From assembly GCF_001297015.1 (NCBI RefSeq), contig NZ_LIGE01000025.1, positions 310,001 through 374,000 on the forward strand: a stretch of 64,000 nucleotides of DNA. Reading direction: 5' to 3'. The notes under the pieces were generated by a model. The model ran no database searches and was not told the DNA's origin. It worked only from the letters and a program-made list of their open reading frames with translations. Below, one piece after another: positions 54,309 to 63,506 of this stretch (position 1 is the stretch's first letter; each line of letters starts with the position of its first letter). The stretch comes from Pseudomonas sp. RIT-PI-r (GTDB lineage: Bacteria > Pseudomonadota > Gammaproteobacteria > Pseudomonadales > Pseudomonadaceae). The position numbers and the translations under genes were made by a program.

Positions 54309-54447
54309 CAGGTTTCCCCCTCTTCATTGTGTGGCAAGGCGGAAGCACTGATGCCCACCTCTTTGCCTGCGCGATTAAAGCTTTGATGGCGGGCAATGGC
54401 GAGAAAGTAGACAAAGTCTGCGACGTTGGCGCGGCTTACATTCATGA
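54308..54447 (-). pseudogene. LysR-family regulator, N-terminal remnant
   Basis: Reading from ATG 54447 gives MNVSRANVADFVYFLAIARH, QSFNRAGKEVGISASALPHN, then EEGET and a stop. The first 38 or so residues match the start of LysR regulators of the 'DFVYFLAIARHxSFxxAGxExGVSASALSH' kind, cut in the middle of the helix-turn-helix recognition helix. The rest of the gene is gone and the ABM-domain gene begins where it breaks. It cannot bind DNA as it stands. Confidence 0.7.
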
Positions 54448-54615
54448 GGCCTCACAACTTGAATTCGGGATGGAAGCCGGACGAGCGACCACGTCAGATG
54501 ATTCTACGGATCACATCAGCGTATTTTGATGAATTTCCCTCATTAAACTGCCGCATCAGACTCATCAGTTGAATTCCATGATCGGGAACGAAGGCCGGAA
54601 ATCGGCTTCGTATCG

Positions 54616-55332
54616 CTATTTGCCACCGAGACTCCCTCCCCCATCGACGCTGATCACCTGGCCGGTAACGAAGGATGCTCCCTCGCTCAGCAGGAAGGTA
54701 ATCAGCGAGGCCACTTCTGATGGCGTGCCCAGTCTTTGCATCGGAATCGTGGACAGTATCTGACGCTCACCCTCACTTCCCACGGGGCGGTTTTTTCGAA
54801 AAAGCTCGGTGTCTATAGGGCCCGGTGCGACGGCATTGACCGTAATGCCAATGGGCGCCAACTCAAGTGCCCACGTACGCGTGACCCCCACCAATGCACT
54901 TTTTGCCGCCGCGTAAGCGGTTCTGTCCCGGGCTCCAAAAATGGCACGGCTGCAGACATTCACGATGCGTCCTGCAGAAGATCGCTTGAGAGACGGCAGG
55001 CAAGCCTGGGCGATTTGTACCGAGGCTCGGACATTCAGGTCAAAAACTTTCTGGAGTGTTTCAAGTTCAAGCGTTTCCAGGCTTTGCGGGGACGCGACGC
55101 CTGCGTTATTGACGACGGCATCAATAGAGGTCTGCTCCAGGAGTTTCTCAAGCACTTCTGCCGTTTGCCGAGCATCGGTTAAATCACAGAGCAACAGCTT
55201 CCCGGGAAAATCATCAACCGGATGCCTGGCGATGCCGACGACATTCCAGCCTGCCTGATTCAACTGAGTACTGAGTGCAAAACCGATCCCTTTGGTTGCA
55301 CCAGTGACCAGTGCAGTTCGGCTGTTGTTCAT
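54616..55332 (-). CDS. Short-chain dehydrogenase/reductase, FabG-like
   Basis: A 238-residue SDR. NAD(P) loop [12 protein letters not shown], then [20 protein letters not shown], the catalytic segment INVCSRAI with Tyr-x3-Lys in [10 protein letters not shown], and GPIDTELF. The end [25 protein letters not shown] is typical of FabG-type reductases. The serine of the usual triad is at [17 protein letters not shown]. The ATG at 55332 with AGAGGG upstream gives the normal N-terminus; the frame extends further up to 55458. Substrate unknown. Confidence 0.88.
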   Translation of the reverse strand: MNNSRTALVTGATKGIGFALSTQLNQAGWNVVGIARHPVDDFPGKLLLCDLTDARQTAEVLEKLLEQTSIDAVVNNAGVASPQSLETLELETLQKVFDLNVRASVQIAQACLPSLKRSSAGRIVNVCSRAIFGARDRTAYAAAKSALVGVTRTWALELAPIGITVNAVAPGPIDTELFRKNRPVGSEGERQILSTIPMQRLGTPSEVASLITFLLSEGASFVTGQVISVDGGGSLGGK

Positions 55333-55641
55333 GATTACCCTCTCATCATCCGATGCCAGACCTATTGATAACACTTTCAGAACCCTATCCGACAGAAGTG
55401 CTCCGAGGATTTTCATCCTGAGCAAAACAGAGTGGAGATTCACGCATTCGCTACCCAAGTCACGTCAAATTACGAGGTTGCTCGTCCCACAGCCGTTTAT
55501 ATTCCCGGCCAAATTGATCGGCGCTTTCATCGAAGCTGTTTTCGGGATGTAAAGATCTGAGGGCGACATTGCATCAACGATCACCTGCGACGCCAGAAGC
55601 AGACGTTCCAGATAACTCACTCCAAGTAATATGACGGCCCT
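55333..55641. other. 309-base gap with a possible gene tail
   Basis: On the minus strand, from about 55569 to the stop at 55465, a frame reads like protein (ALRSLHPENSFDESADQFG then [15 protein letters not shown]) but has no start codon, since a stop precedes it. It may be the 3' remnant of a lost gene. Nothing else was recognised here. Confidence 0.25.
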
Positions 55642-56075
55642 TCAGAATCGGTGAATTTCAATCCGTATCCCCTCATTCGTATCTGGAGCACGAAAGTAGC
55701 TCGTTATCAAATCGAACTCTGCGTCGCTTGCTGTAAACTCATGCTCGGCGCGGCCATTGCGCCGATGTAGCCTGCCCCGACAGGTCTCATCATCCACTTC
55801 GATGTAGTGGAAACAGTGGGGAATTTCGGCAGCGTCCGCCAGACCGCGTAACCACTGCCGATCCTCTGGCGTGTTGGCCGGGAAATCCAGAACCACAGTC
55901 ACGCCAGCCTTCAGCACATCGATGACAAGCGGGCCCACCAGTGCCCGAATCTGACGCGCCAGCCTCACGTAATCGGCCACTGATTGGATCTGATCAGGGT
56001 AGATCCTTGAGAGCCAATAATCCTCACTCATCAAAATAGCCGACCGTTCAGACGCCAAGGCATTGGTTTGGTCAT
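55642..56075 (-). pseudogene. P-loop kinase (AAA_33-like) with the nucleotide-binding segment deleted
   Basis: The intact part (ALASERSAILMSEDYWL, SVADYVRLARQIRALVGP, VTVVLDFPANTPEDRQWLRG, HYIEVDDETCRGRLHRRN, TASDAEFDLITSYFRAP) matches small ATP-binding kinase-like proteins that normally start with a FxxGKxxxGKS/T P-loop. Here a good AAGGAG site and ATG at 56075 encode MTKP, after which the sequence jumps out of frame to the region beyond the P-loop. Reading from the ATG stops after 14 codons. About 20 codons including the P-loop appear to be deleted, so the gene is inactive. Confidence 0.75.
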
Positions 56076-56290
56076 GGGGACGTCTCCTTTGAGAGTGGTT
56101 TTGCCTGGGTCAGGAGCGGGCCCAGGCTTGAACGCTTGAGCAACTTTGCCAATCATTAAACCAGCACGTTTTCCCGACGCATCACGATGACCATTCCTGG
56201 CCGAATTTCCTCCATAACGATGGGCAGCAATCGGCCATACTTCCGCCGGAACAGTTGATCACTTGTGAGATTATCAGAGGAAATGTGCGT

Positions 56291-57031
56291 TCAATCAGAT
56301 TGAGCGCCCCCTTCCAAAATCTCAAACCCGTCATCAATGGGAGCATATCCGACAACTTTTCTGCTCTGATCAATAGAGAGGCGCTTATAGCGGTTATCTG
56401 AGACCCCATGGATAACGTGAAACCCCTTTAGCTCGGCTTCAACGCAATTATTGAGTAGCGCGACAACATCTCTAAAACTGATGAAGGCGGCGACGTCTCT
56501 GGGACTGTGGGTCTCCCCTTGTTGAAATTTGGCTACGTTGGCAATACGAACTGCGATGGTTGTCATCTGTCCATCGTTTGCATACATCGAAGCCAAAGCT
56601 TCTCCAAACGCCTTGCTGACGCCGTAAAGATTGCCTGGTTTAGGGGCCATGCATTCCTGTATCTGAACATCCGTTGGATATCCTTCGATCACTTGGGCAC
56701 TGCTTGCAAATATGAAGCGCTTGCAGCCTTGTGCCTTTGCGGCGAACAGCATGTTGTAAGTGCCCACGATGTTCACTGGAAGCAGTGAGGCCATGAAATC
56801 GGCGTCCGGGTCAGGGTCAGCAGCAAGATGGATGACGGTATGGATACCTTCGCAAGCTCGAAGGCAAGTGGCTTGATCCGTGACATCCAGAGCGAAACGC
56901 TGTGCCGATTCCGGAAGTTGAGTTACGTCTAAATCGGCCAAACGCAAATCGGATTTATCGTTGCGCTCTTGCCAAAAAGCAGTGCCGATTTTTCCTGCCG
57001 CACCTGTGACGAGGATTTTTCCTGAGCTCAT
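56291..57031 (-). CDS. NAD-dependent epimerase/dehydratase (uronate-dehydrogenase-like)
   Basis: A 246-residue extended SDR. N-terminal ILVTGAAGKIGTAF, LRLADLDV, CEGIHTVIHLAADPDPDADF, then FIFASSAQVIEGYP and the catalytic YGVSKAFGEALASMY. Its length and the RLADLD/HLAADPDP pattern resemble uronate dehydrogenase-type enzymes more than long sugar epimerases. The C-terminus has ISFRDVVALLNNCVE and VIHGVSDNRYKRLSIDQSRKVVGYAP. Substrate unknown. The gaps on both sides (56076-56290, 57032-57166) show nothing. Confidence 0.82.
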   Translation of the reverse strand: MSSGKILVTGAAGKIGTAFWQERNDKSDLRLADLDVTQLPESAQRFALDVTDQATCLRACEGIHTVIHLAADPDPDADFMASLLPVNIVGTYNMLFAAKAQGCKRFIFASSAQVIEGYPTDVQIQECMAPKPGNLYGVSKAFGEALASMYANDGQMTTIAVRIANVAKFQQGETHSPRDVAAFISFRDVVALLNNCVEAELKGFHVIHGVSDNRYKRLSIDQSRKVVGYAPIDDGFEILEGGAQSD

Positions 57032-57166
57032 TCCGGCATGTCCTTATGGTAAATGTCACGCTAGCCTCCCAGCCTTTTGGACGGTCTACAACCTCTGATC
57101 CAATCAGCAGCGCGCCAACTCTCGTCGGGCTGCTGCCCTCAATTTCACGCTGCAGTCTGCCGCGAC

Positions 57167-57637
57167 TCACTCCTCACTCGGGTCGTAACTGTTCACATTA
57201 GGCACTTGCAGATGCAGGCGCCCAAGCAAGTCAACCAACGTATCAACCTCAGCCGGGGTCAATCCGCTGAGCAGTCGCGCTTCTCGCTCCAGTGCAACTT
57301 TCAGCACGCGGTCATGCAGTTCTTTACCGCTGGCCGTCAATCGCACGGTGTAACGCCGCGCGTCCTTGGGATCAAGTTGGCTGGTGATCCGCCCCGCTGC
57401 TTCCAGCGTTTGCAATGAACGACTGACAGCGCTCTTGTCGAGACCGATCGCCTGGCAGATTCGATTGGCGGTGATGTCGGATTCAACCGCCAGCATTGAA
57501 AGCATCCGCCATTCAACCACGCCGATTCCGAAGTGTTTGCGATAGCACTGGGAAGCCCCGGTGGCGAGTTTGTTCGCCAGGAATGTCACCAGGCCAGGTA
57601 CATAACGCGACAGGTTCAGCTGTGTATCGGTAGGCAT
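57167..57637 (-). CDS. MarR-family regulator
   Basis: A 156-residue MarR regulator. The winged helix spans about residues 40-105, with VVEWRMLSMLAVESDITANRICQAIGLDKSAVSRSLQTLEAAGRI and the wing DPKDARRYTVRLTASGKEL. The ATG at 57637 is preferred over the GTG at 57646 on ribosome-site spacing. It is divergent from the oxygenase reductase gene and has a MarR-like inverted repeat in its own leader (57668-57693), so it likely represses both directions until an aromatic acid or thioester binds. Confidence 0.9.
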   Translation of the reverse strand: MPTDTQLNLSRYVPGLVTFLANKLATGASQCYRKHFGIGVVEWRMLSMLAVESDITANRICQAIGLDKSAVSRSLQTLEAAGRITSQLDPKDARRYTVRLTASGKELHDRVLKVALEREARLLSGLTPAEVDTLVDLLGRLHLQVPNVNSYDPSEE

Positions 57638-57667
57638 TGAGAACACACCGTAGATCGAAGATCTTGC

Positions 57668-57693
57668 AATTTGGTTGACACCGCAACTAAATT
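57668..57693. promoter_or_regulatory. Candidate MarR operator
   Basis: AATTTGGTTG-ACACCG-CAACTAAATT is a ten-base inverted repeat with one mismatch. The GTTG-N6-CAAC core matches the form of MarR-family operators for aromatic-acid genes. It is 31 bases upstream of the marR start, in the region shared with the oxygenase operon. Confidence 0.6.
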
Positions 57694-57930
57694 ATCTGAG
57701 GATTCACTCAGCCTGGCATTGCGGACGATGCGCCGCATGATACGCCCTAGCACAACCTCAAAAAAATAATTAACAGGTCTTGCTTATGAACCCTCGCCAA
57801 CAGTGCCCTTTCCTGGCGCCCATGATTAGCCACTCCTTCTGCTTCTTCGCGCCCGGCTGATTCGTCACCCGCTCGCCCCCCTTTTTGCCATACGTTTTTC
57901 AGCAGCCACTTCAATGTGGAGGGAGAAGTC

Positions 57931-58884
57931 ATGCTTCAAGTCAGCGTCACCCGCAAGGTTGTCGAGGCCGAGGGTATTTGCAGTTTTGAGCTGTGCGCAG
58001 CAGACGGCCGGCCGTTACCACCGTTCAATGCCGGTGCTCACATCGACATCCATATTGCCGGCGGCCTCACCCGGCAATACTCGCTGTGCAATGACTCAAA
58101 AGAACGTCATCGCTACGTAATTAGTGTGCTGAAGGATCCCGCCTCTCGCGGTGGCTCCACTGCGATGCACGACACCATCAGCCAAGGACAGACACTCAGC
58201 ATCAGCGAACCCCGCAACCTCTTTCCACTAGCGGACTCAGCCAACCGTCACCTGCTGTTTGGCGGTGGTATTGGCATTACCCCAATGCTGGCAATGGCTC
58301 ATGAGCTGCATCATCAAGGCGCGGATTTCGAGCTGCATTACTGCTTTCGATCCAGCGAGCGTGCCGCGTTTATCCAATACCTGCGACAAGCGCCGTTCGC
58401 CAGCCACGTGCATTTGCATGACGACAGCGGATCGCCCGCACAGAAACTCGATGCAACCGCCCTCCTCGCCGCGCCAGATACCACGACTCACCTTTACGTG
58501 TGCGGCCCTGCCGGTTTCATGAATTTCATCCTCGACACCGCGCAGATCGCTGGCTGGCCGGAAGATCGCGTGCACAGAGAGTTCTTCGCCGCCGCACCTG
58601 TCGATGCAAGCGCTGATGCGCCCTTCGAAGTTCAACTGGCGAGCACAGGGCAGATTTTTTACATCCCCGCCGATCGCACTGTTTTCGAAGTGCTCGATGA
58701 GGCCGGGATTGCCATCGAGTCATCGTGCGAGCAAGGCGTCTGCGGCACCTGTGTCACGGGCCTGCTCGAAGGCATTGGCGATCATCGTGACCAGTTCATG
58801 ACGGCTGCCGAACACGCTGCCAATGACCGTTTCACGCCCTGCTGCTCACGTGCCAAATCGCCCCGCCTGGTATTGGATCTTTGA
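57931..58884 (+). CDS. Oxygenase reductase, VanB/phthalate dioxygenase reductase type
   Basis: A 317-residue iron-sulfur flavoprotein that supplies electrons to the Rieske oxygenase encoded next. Order of domains: FMN-binding barrel (AHIDIHIAGGLTRQYSLCND), NADH domain (HLLFGGGIGITPMLAMAHEL, HLYVCGPAGFMNFIL) and a C-terminal plant-type 2Fe-2S domain (ESSCEQGVCGTCVTGLLEG with further Cys in TPCCSRAKSP). The ATG at 57931 has GGAG upstream. This domain order is that of VanB and phthalate dioxygenase reductase. Confidence 0.92.
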   Translation: MLQVSVTRKVVEAEGICSFELCAADGRPLPPFNAGAHIDIHIAGGLTRQYSLCNDSKERHRYVISVLKDPASRGGSTAMHDTISQGQTLSISEPRNLFPLADSANRHLLFGGGIGITPMLAMAHELHHQGADFELHYCFRSSERAAFIQYLRQAPFASHVHLHDDSGSPAQKLDATALLAAPDTTTHLYVCGPAGFMNFILDTAQIAGWPEDRVHREFFAAAPVDASADAPFEVQLASTGQIFYIPADRTVFEVLDEAGIAIESSCEQGVCGTCVTGLLEGIGDHRDQFMTAAEHAANDRFTPCCSRAKSPRLVLDL

Positions 58885-58920
58885 CCTGAACCGAGCATCG
58901 ACCGCTCGCCGGAGAACACC

Positions 58921-59994
58921 ATGACAACTGCTGCCCTACCCCTTGCCCATGAAATCGCCCCGGCCACTGTGCCGAGCTTCCCGCTCGATCAATGGTACGT
59001 CGCAGCCTTGAGCCGGGAGCTGAAAGACCAGCCCCTTGGCCGCACGTTACTGAACAAACCCGTGGTGCTTTTCCGCACGGCAGATAACCAGATCGCCGCG
59101 CTGGAAGACCGCTGCTGCCATCGCGCACTGCCGCTGTCCGGTGGCACAGTGGAGGAACGCGGTTTGCGCTGCGGTTACCACGGTCTGCTATTTAATGAAG
59201 GCGGTAAATGCATTGAAATTCCGGGCCAGGACAAGATCCCGAGCAAAGCCAAAGTGCCTGCCTACCCTGTCCGGGAGCAGGATCAGATCATCTGGATCTG
59301 GTTTGGCAGCGCTGAGCATCCAGAGCCGACATTCGCGCCACCGGTCTACGACGTGCACAGCAGCGGCAAATACCTGTTCGACGGTGATGTCTATCACTAC
59401 GACGCGCCCTATCAACTCATCCATGACAACCTCATGGATCTCAGTCATCTGGGCTACGTCCATTTGCACACCATTGGTGGCAACGCCAGCATTCACATGA
59501 ACGCGCAGATGAACGTGGATGGTGATGACTCGACGGTTCGCGTGGTTCGCCACATGCCCGATTCCGTTCCGCCGCCGACCTACACCGCGGCCTACCCGTT
59601 CAAAGGCAACATCGACCGCTGGCAGGAGATCGAATTTCACTTCAATCACCTGCGCATCTGGACCGGCGCGATCAATGCAGGCACGGACGACCTGAACAAC
59701 CCGGATCGAGGCGGTTTTCATATGCGCGGTTTTCACGGCGTGACGCCGGAAACAGACACCACAAGCCACTATTTCTGGACCATGGCGACCAATCCTGAGC
59801 ATGATCCTGAATCGGTCAAAGCCAAAGTGATCGAACAAACGAAACTGACGTTTGATGAAGACAAAGTGGTGATCGAAGCGCAGTACCAGAACATGTGCCG
59901 GTTCGGTACGCGCCCGATGATTGATATTCATGTCGACGTCGGAGCCAATCGTGCCCGCAGAATCATCGAGCGACTGCGCAATCCGACAAGTTGA
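58921..59994 (+). CDS. Rieske oxygenase, VanA-like
   Basis: A 357-residue Rieske non-haem iron oxygenase of the VanA/O-demethylase group. The Rieske centre is DRCCHRALPLS with CGYHGLLFN, and the mononuclear iron site lies in HDNLMDLSHLGYVHLHTIGG. The length and single-subunit type match vanillate O-demethylase and similar demethylases or hydroxylases. It follows its reductase by 36 bases, so the two form an operon under a MarR rather than the GntR (VanR) regulator of true van operons. The aromatic substrate is unknown. Confidence 0.9.
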   Translation: MTTAALPLAHEIAPATVPSFPLDQWYVAALSRELKDQPLGRTLLNKPVVLFRTADNQIAALEDRCCHRALPLSGGTVEERGLRCGYHGLLFNEGGKCIEIPGQDKIPSKAKVPAYPVREQDQIIWIWFGSAEHPEPTFAPPVYDVHSSGKYLFDGDVYHYDAPYQLIHDNLMDLSHLGYVHLHTIGGNASIHMNAQMNVDGDDSTVRVVRHMPDSVPPPTYTAAYPFKGNIDRWQEIEFHFNHLRIWTGAINAGTDDLNNPDRGGFHMRGFHGVTPETDTTSHYFWTMATNPEHDPESVKAKVIEQTKLTFDEDKVVIEAQYQNMCRFGTRPMIDIHVDVGANRARRIIERLRNPTS

Positions 59995-60053
59995 TGGCCC
60001 CAACACAGTGGCGGCGGCAAACGCCGTCCACTGTATTCAACGCCTCTGCCGTA

Positions 60054-61685
60054 CTAACGCGGCGCAAACGCTACGCCAACCCGATCGGCATATTTGAGCC
60101 ACGCGGCTTTGAGCCGTTCGACCGTCTGCGGCTGAGCCGCCGCCAGGTCGTGGGTTTCACCACGATCCTGTGCAACATCAAACAGCTGCCATTGCAGCGG
60201 TTGCGTGTTATCGCCGAAACCTGCTTGCGGGCGCATGCCCAACAATTTGAGGTTGCCCTCACGATAATAAGCATTGCCGAACAACTCTCCGCCCAGACTC
60301 TCAGCGTCGTGAGGGCTGCCCTTGCCTTCGAGCATTGGCAGGATGGATCGGCCGGTGATCGGATGTTTGTCCGCTTCGCTCGGTAAGGCGATGCCCGCCA
60401 AATCAAGGAACGTCGGCGCCAGATCATCCACCCGCGCCACGCCCCTTTCTACGCCCTGACGACGCAGTGTCTTGGGCAGTTGAATGATCGCCGGCACGCT
60501 GATTCCGCCTTCGGCCGTGGTGCCCTTGAACAAGTGGAAAGGCGCGGCACTGACCTCCGCCCAGCGCAAACCATAATCGATCTGCGAGCCCGGCTGGCCC
60601 AGATTGGCCAGGGTGTTATCGGTGTTCACCCCGGGTGGATAGAACTGCGCGTGGTTTTCCGCCGCTGCGCCGTTGTCGGACATGAACACGATCATCGTGT
60701 TGTCGTACTGGCCGCTTTGGCGCAGGTAGTCGATAACCCGGCCAATGTTGTGGTCGAGGTTGTCGACCATTGCCGCGTAGATTTCCATTTTCCGCGCTTC
60801 GACTTTCTGCTGCTCAGCCGTAAGTTGCTGCCAACCGGGCAGCCGTGGGTTAACGGGCAACGGTTGCGCTGGCTGAAAGTCTTTGTCCACCAGGCCGAGC
60901 TTTTTCAGCCGATCAATGCGCGATGAGCGCACGGTGTCGTAGCCTTGATCGAAACGGCCGCGGTATTTGTCGAGGTATTCCTTGGGCGCTTGCAACGGCC
61001 AGTGCGGTGACGTGTAGGCGGCATAGGCAAAAAACGGTTTGCCTTCACGTTGGGTGTTTTGCAGATAGCCAATCAGCTTGTCGGTGTAAAAGTCTGTGGA
61101 GTAGAACGTCTCGGGAACCTCTACCGACTGGCCGTTTTCACGGTAATGCACTTGCTCCAACGGCGTCGGTGCAACGCTGGCGGGTTTGAAGTGCGTCGCC
61201 CCGCCTTCCAGCAAGGTGAATGACTGCTGGAAACCGCGCCGATCCGGGCCTTGATCGGTTTCCAGACCCAAGTGCCATTTGCCGACCATCAGCGTGTTGT
61301 ATCCACCCGCTTTGAGCAGTTCGGCAACCGAGTAGGCCCGCCCGCTCAGAAACCCTTCATACCCCGGTTTACCCTGTTGAAACGGTTGCAAGGCTTCGGC
61401 CATGGTGCCCAGCCCGACGAGGTGATTGTCAGTGCCGGACAGCAACATCGATCGGGTGATGGAACAGGTCGGCGCCGCGTACATGCTGGTGAACTGCACG
61501 CCCTGTTGGGCCAGTTCATCCAGCCTCGGGGTGTGAATCTCGCCGCCATAGCTGCCCAGATCCGAATATCCGAGATCGTCCGCCACAATCAGCAGAATAT
61601 TCGGTTGGCTGGCCGCCAGAGCCAAGCCGCTGCCCATACTCAGGGCGCAAAAAAGTGCCGTCAGCGGTAATCGCGATAGAGCCAT
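60054..61685 (-). CDS. Exported arylsulfatase, AtsA-like, with variant FGly motif
   Basis: A 543-residue sulfatase with a Sec signal peptide (LTALFCALSMGSGLALA). NILLIVADDLGYSDLGSYGG carries the metal aspartates, and VGKWHLG, SDNGAAAENHAQF and GGISVPAIIQLP are conserved sites. The cysteine to be converted to formylglycine is Cys74, but the motif is CSITR, where family members have C-x-(P/S/A)-x-R; the close P. aeruginosa AtsA has CSPTR. The ATG at 61685 fits the signal peptide. It is downstream of the cyclase gene on the same strand and convergent with the Rieske gene. It may release an aromatic from its sulfate ester for the neighbouring oxygenase. Confidence 0.88.
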   Translation of the reverse strand: MALSRLPLTALFCALSMGSGLALAASQPNILLIVADDLGYSDLGSYGGEIHTPRLDELAQQGVQFTSMYAAPTCSITRSMLLSGTDNHLVGLGTMAEALQPFQQGKPGYEGFLSGRAYSVAELLKAGGYNTLMVGKWHLGLETDQGPDRRGFQQSFTLLEGGATHFKPASVAPTPLEQVHYRENGQSVEVPETFYSTDFYTDKLIGYLQNTQREGKPFFAYAAYTSPHWPLQAPKEYLDKYRGRFDQGYDTVRSSRIDRLKKLGLVDKDFQPAQPLPVNPRLPGWQQLTAEQQKVEARKMEIYAAMVDNLDHNIGRVIDYLRQSGQYDNTMIVFMSDNGAAAENHAQFYPPGVNTDNTLANLGQPGSQIDYGLRWAEVSAAPFHLFKGTTAEGGISVPAIIQLPKTLRRQGVERGVARVDDLAPTFLDLAGIALPSEADKHPITGRSILPMLEGKGSPHDAESLGGELFGNAYYREGNLKLLGMRPQAGFGDNTQPLQWQLFDVAQDRGETHDLAAAQPQTVERLKAAWLKYADRVGVAFAPR

Positions 61686-61723
61686 CGGTTTTCTCTTATT
61701 GTCGTTGAAGGAGTGTCCGGAAT

Positions 61724-62518
61724 TCACTCTTCGAAAATAGCCACCGCACGCACAAAACCTGCTGACGCATGGCGGATCTTGTAAGGAAAACACGACACCG
61801 TGAAGCCGCTCGCTGGCAGGGATTCGAGGTTGGCCAGTTTTTCCATCTGCCCGTAGCCGATATCGCGCCCGGCCTTATGCCCTTCCCAGATGATCGAGGC
61901 ATCGCCGCTGGCAGCAAAACGTTCACGGGTGTATTTGAACGGCGCGTCCCAGCTCCAGGCATCCGTGCCGACCACGCGCACGCCGCGTTCCAGCAGATAC
62001 ATCGTCGCTTCGCGCCCCATGCCGATGCCGGCATCGAGATACCCCGGCTGGCCAAACAACGCCCCGGCGCGTGTGTTGACCAGCACGATATCCAGCGGCT
62101 GCAACGCGTACTCAATACGCGCCAGTTCCGCTTCAACCTCTTCTGCCGTGACCACGTGACCGTCGGGCAAATGGCGAAAGTCCAGTTTGACCCCCGGCTG
62201 CAAGCACCAGTCCAGCGGCAACTCGTCAATGCCAAACGCCGGCTCGCCGCCATCGGTGGTCGAGGCGTAATGCCACGGCGCGTCCATGTGGGTGCCGCTG
62301 TGGGTGGTGATCTGCAAACGCTCGGCGGCCCACGATTCGTTGCCGGGCATCTGCTCAAGTTGCAGACCCGGAAACATCGCGGCCATTTCCGGCCAGCCTT
62401 GTTGGTGGTCCATGTAATCGATTTTTGGCAACAGCGGCGGCGGGTCTGTGTACGGGTTGTTATCGAGGGTCACCGAAAGGTCGACCAGACGACGTTTACG
62501 CTGGATGGGCTGTGACAT
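61724..62518 (-). CDS. Cyclase-family (kynurenine formamidase-like) metal hydrolase
   Basis: A 264-residue member of the cyclase/kynurenine-formamidase family. The metal motif HSGTHMDAPWHY is present, with LVDLSVTLDNNPYTDPP at the start and a long central insert. Related enzymes hydrolyse formylkynurenine, isatin or lactone/amide bonds in aromatic pathways. Its start overlaps the end of the DenD-like gene by 23 bases, so they are co-transcribed. The sulfatase gene follows after 38 bases. Confidence 0.85.
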   Translation of the reverse strand: MSQPIQRKRRLVDLSVTLDNNPYTDPPPLLPKIDYMDHQQGWPEMAAMFPGLQLEQMPGNESWAAERLQITTHSGTHMDAPWHYASTTDGGEPAFGIDELPLDWCLQPGVKLDFRHLPDGHVVTAEEVEAELARIEYALQPLDIVLVNTRAGALFGQPGYLDAGIGMGREATMYLLERGVRVVGTDAWSWDAPFKYTRERFAASGDASIIWEGHKAGRDIGYGQMEKLANLESLPASGFTVSCFPYKIRHASAGFVRAVAIFEE

Positions 62519-63497
62519 GAGGCGTATCTCCGTTCAACGGCAGAGGCCGATAAGGGGCTGGATTGAGGGCGTTGCGAATAAGCGTGGCGACGCTGCCGTC
62601 ATGGCTGAAGCCAGCAGCGCGGGCCTGCGGGGTTTTCAAGGGCGGCATGCGCCCGAACAGGGTTTCGAGGTCAAGGTCAGCGGCGAAACTGATCAGCCCA
62701 CGGCGTTGCTCGCCGTAAGTTGCCGCCAGTGCATCGATGACCTGGGCGATGGACAAATGCAGCACCGGCAGTTGCCAGACCCGCTGTTGCGCGGCGGCGT
62801 CATCCAGTTCAGCGGCGTGGATCAGGTTGTTTACGCAACAGCGCGCCGACATCCACCACGCCGTTGCTTGCGGTGATACCGGACAGCAATACTCAGCGCC
62901 CTCGGCAAAGGCACGCATCAAGTCGCTCATAAAGGCCGAGCGCAAGCCGTTGGGTTCGCGTGGGCGCGCGACAATGCCCGGCAGACGCACCGCGCGGCTG
63001 TCGACTTCAGCGCGCCGACCCAGATCGATCAGCGCGCGCTCGACCATCACCTTGTGTGTGCCGTACGACAGTTGCGGATGCAGTTCAGCCTGCTCGTTCA
63101 TCTTCGCTGGCAGATCCGCGCCGTACACCGCGACGCTGCTGGCATAGACCAACACCGGAGGTCGCGCCTTGTTGCGCAGTTGATCGAGCAGTTCGAGGCT
63201 GGCCAGCAGGTTGACCTGATAACCCAGTTCGTAATGCGCCTCCGCCGCTCCGCCGGGGACGCTGACCAAGTGAAACACAACATCGATGCCATCGGCCAAG
63301 ACCCGGCGCATCAACGCTGCATCCGTCACGCTGCCGCTGTGTCGACGCAAGCGCGGATCGTCTGGCAGTCCTTGCACATCGGTGTCGAGCACCAGCAACG
63401 AGCGAATGACTTGCCCGCGCAAACTGCCGCGCGCGAGCAGACAACGCAGCAGTTCGCGACCGACAAAGCCATTGGCTCCGGTAATCAGTACACGCAT
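62496..63497 (-). CDS. Extended SDR, D-erythronate dehydrogenase (DenD)-like
   Basis: A 333-residue NAD-dependent extended SDR. NAD loop VLITGANGFVGRELL, then VVFHLVSVPGGAAEAHYELGYQVNL, YASSVAVYGADLPAKM and the active site SYGTHKVMVERALIDL, followed by RLPGIVARP. This pattern matches DenD, which oxidises D-erythronate to 2-oxo-tetronate, more than sugar-nucleotide epimerases. If so, it could feed OtnI-OtnK-OtnC encoded 40 kb away in the window. Its neighbours (FAH-family, cyclase) point instead to an aromatic or other acid pathway, so the assignment is tentative. Confidence 0.75.
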   Translation of the reverse strand: MRVLITGANGFVGRELLRCLLARGSLRGQVIRSLLVLDTDVQGLPDDPRLRRHSGSVTDAALMRRVLADGIDVVFHLVSVPGGAAEAHYELGYQVNLLASLELLDQLRNKARPPVLVYASSVAVYGADLPAKMNEQAELHPQLSYGTHKVMVERALIDLGRRAEVDSRAVRLPGIVARPREPNGLRSAFMSDLMRAFAEGAEYCCPVSPQATAWWMSARCCVNNLIHAAELDDAAAQQRVWQLPVLHLSIAQVIDALAATYGEQRRGLISFAADLDLETLFGRMPPLKTPQARAAGFSHDGSVATLIRNALNPAPYRPLPLNGDTPHVTAHPA

Positions 63498-63506
63498 GGG
63501 CGTTCC

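Noticed and set aside
57931..59994. Vanillate demethylase vanAB
   Set aside because: Domains match, but the MarR regulator and absence of aromatic-acid neighbours of the van type make the specific name unsafe.
61769..62515. 248-residue ORF opposite the cyclase gene
   Set aside because: Antisense shadow; the minus-strand frame has the family metal motif.
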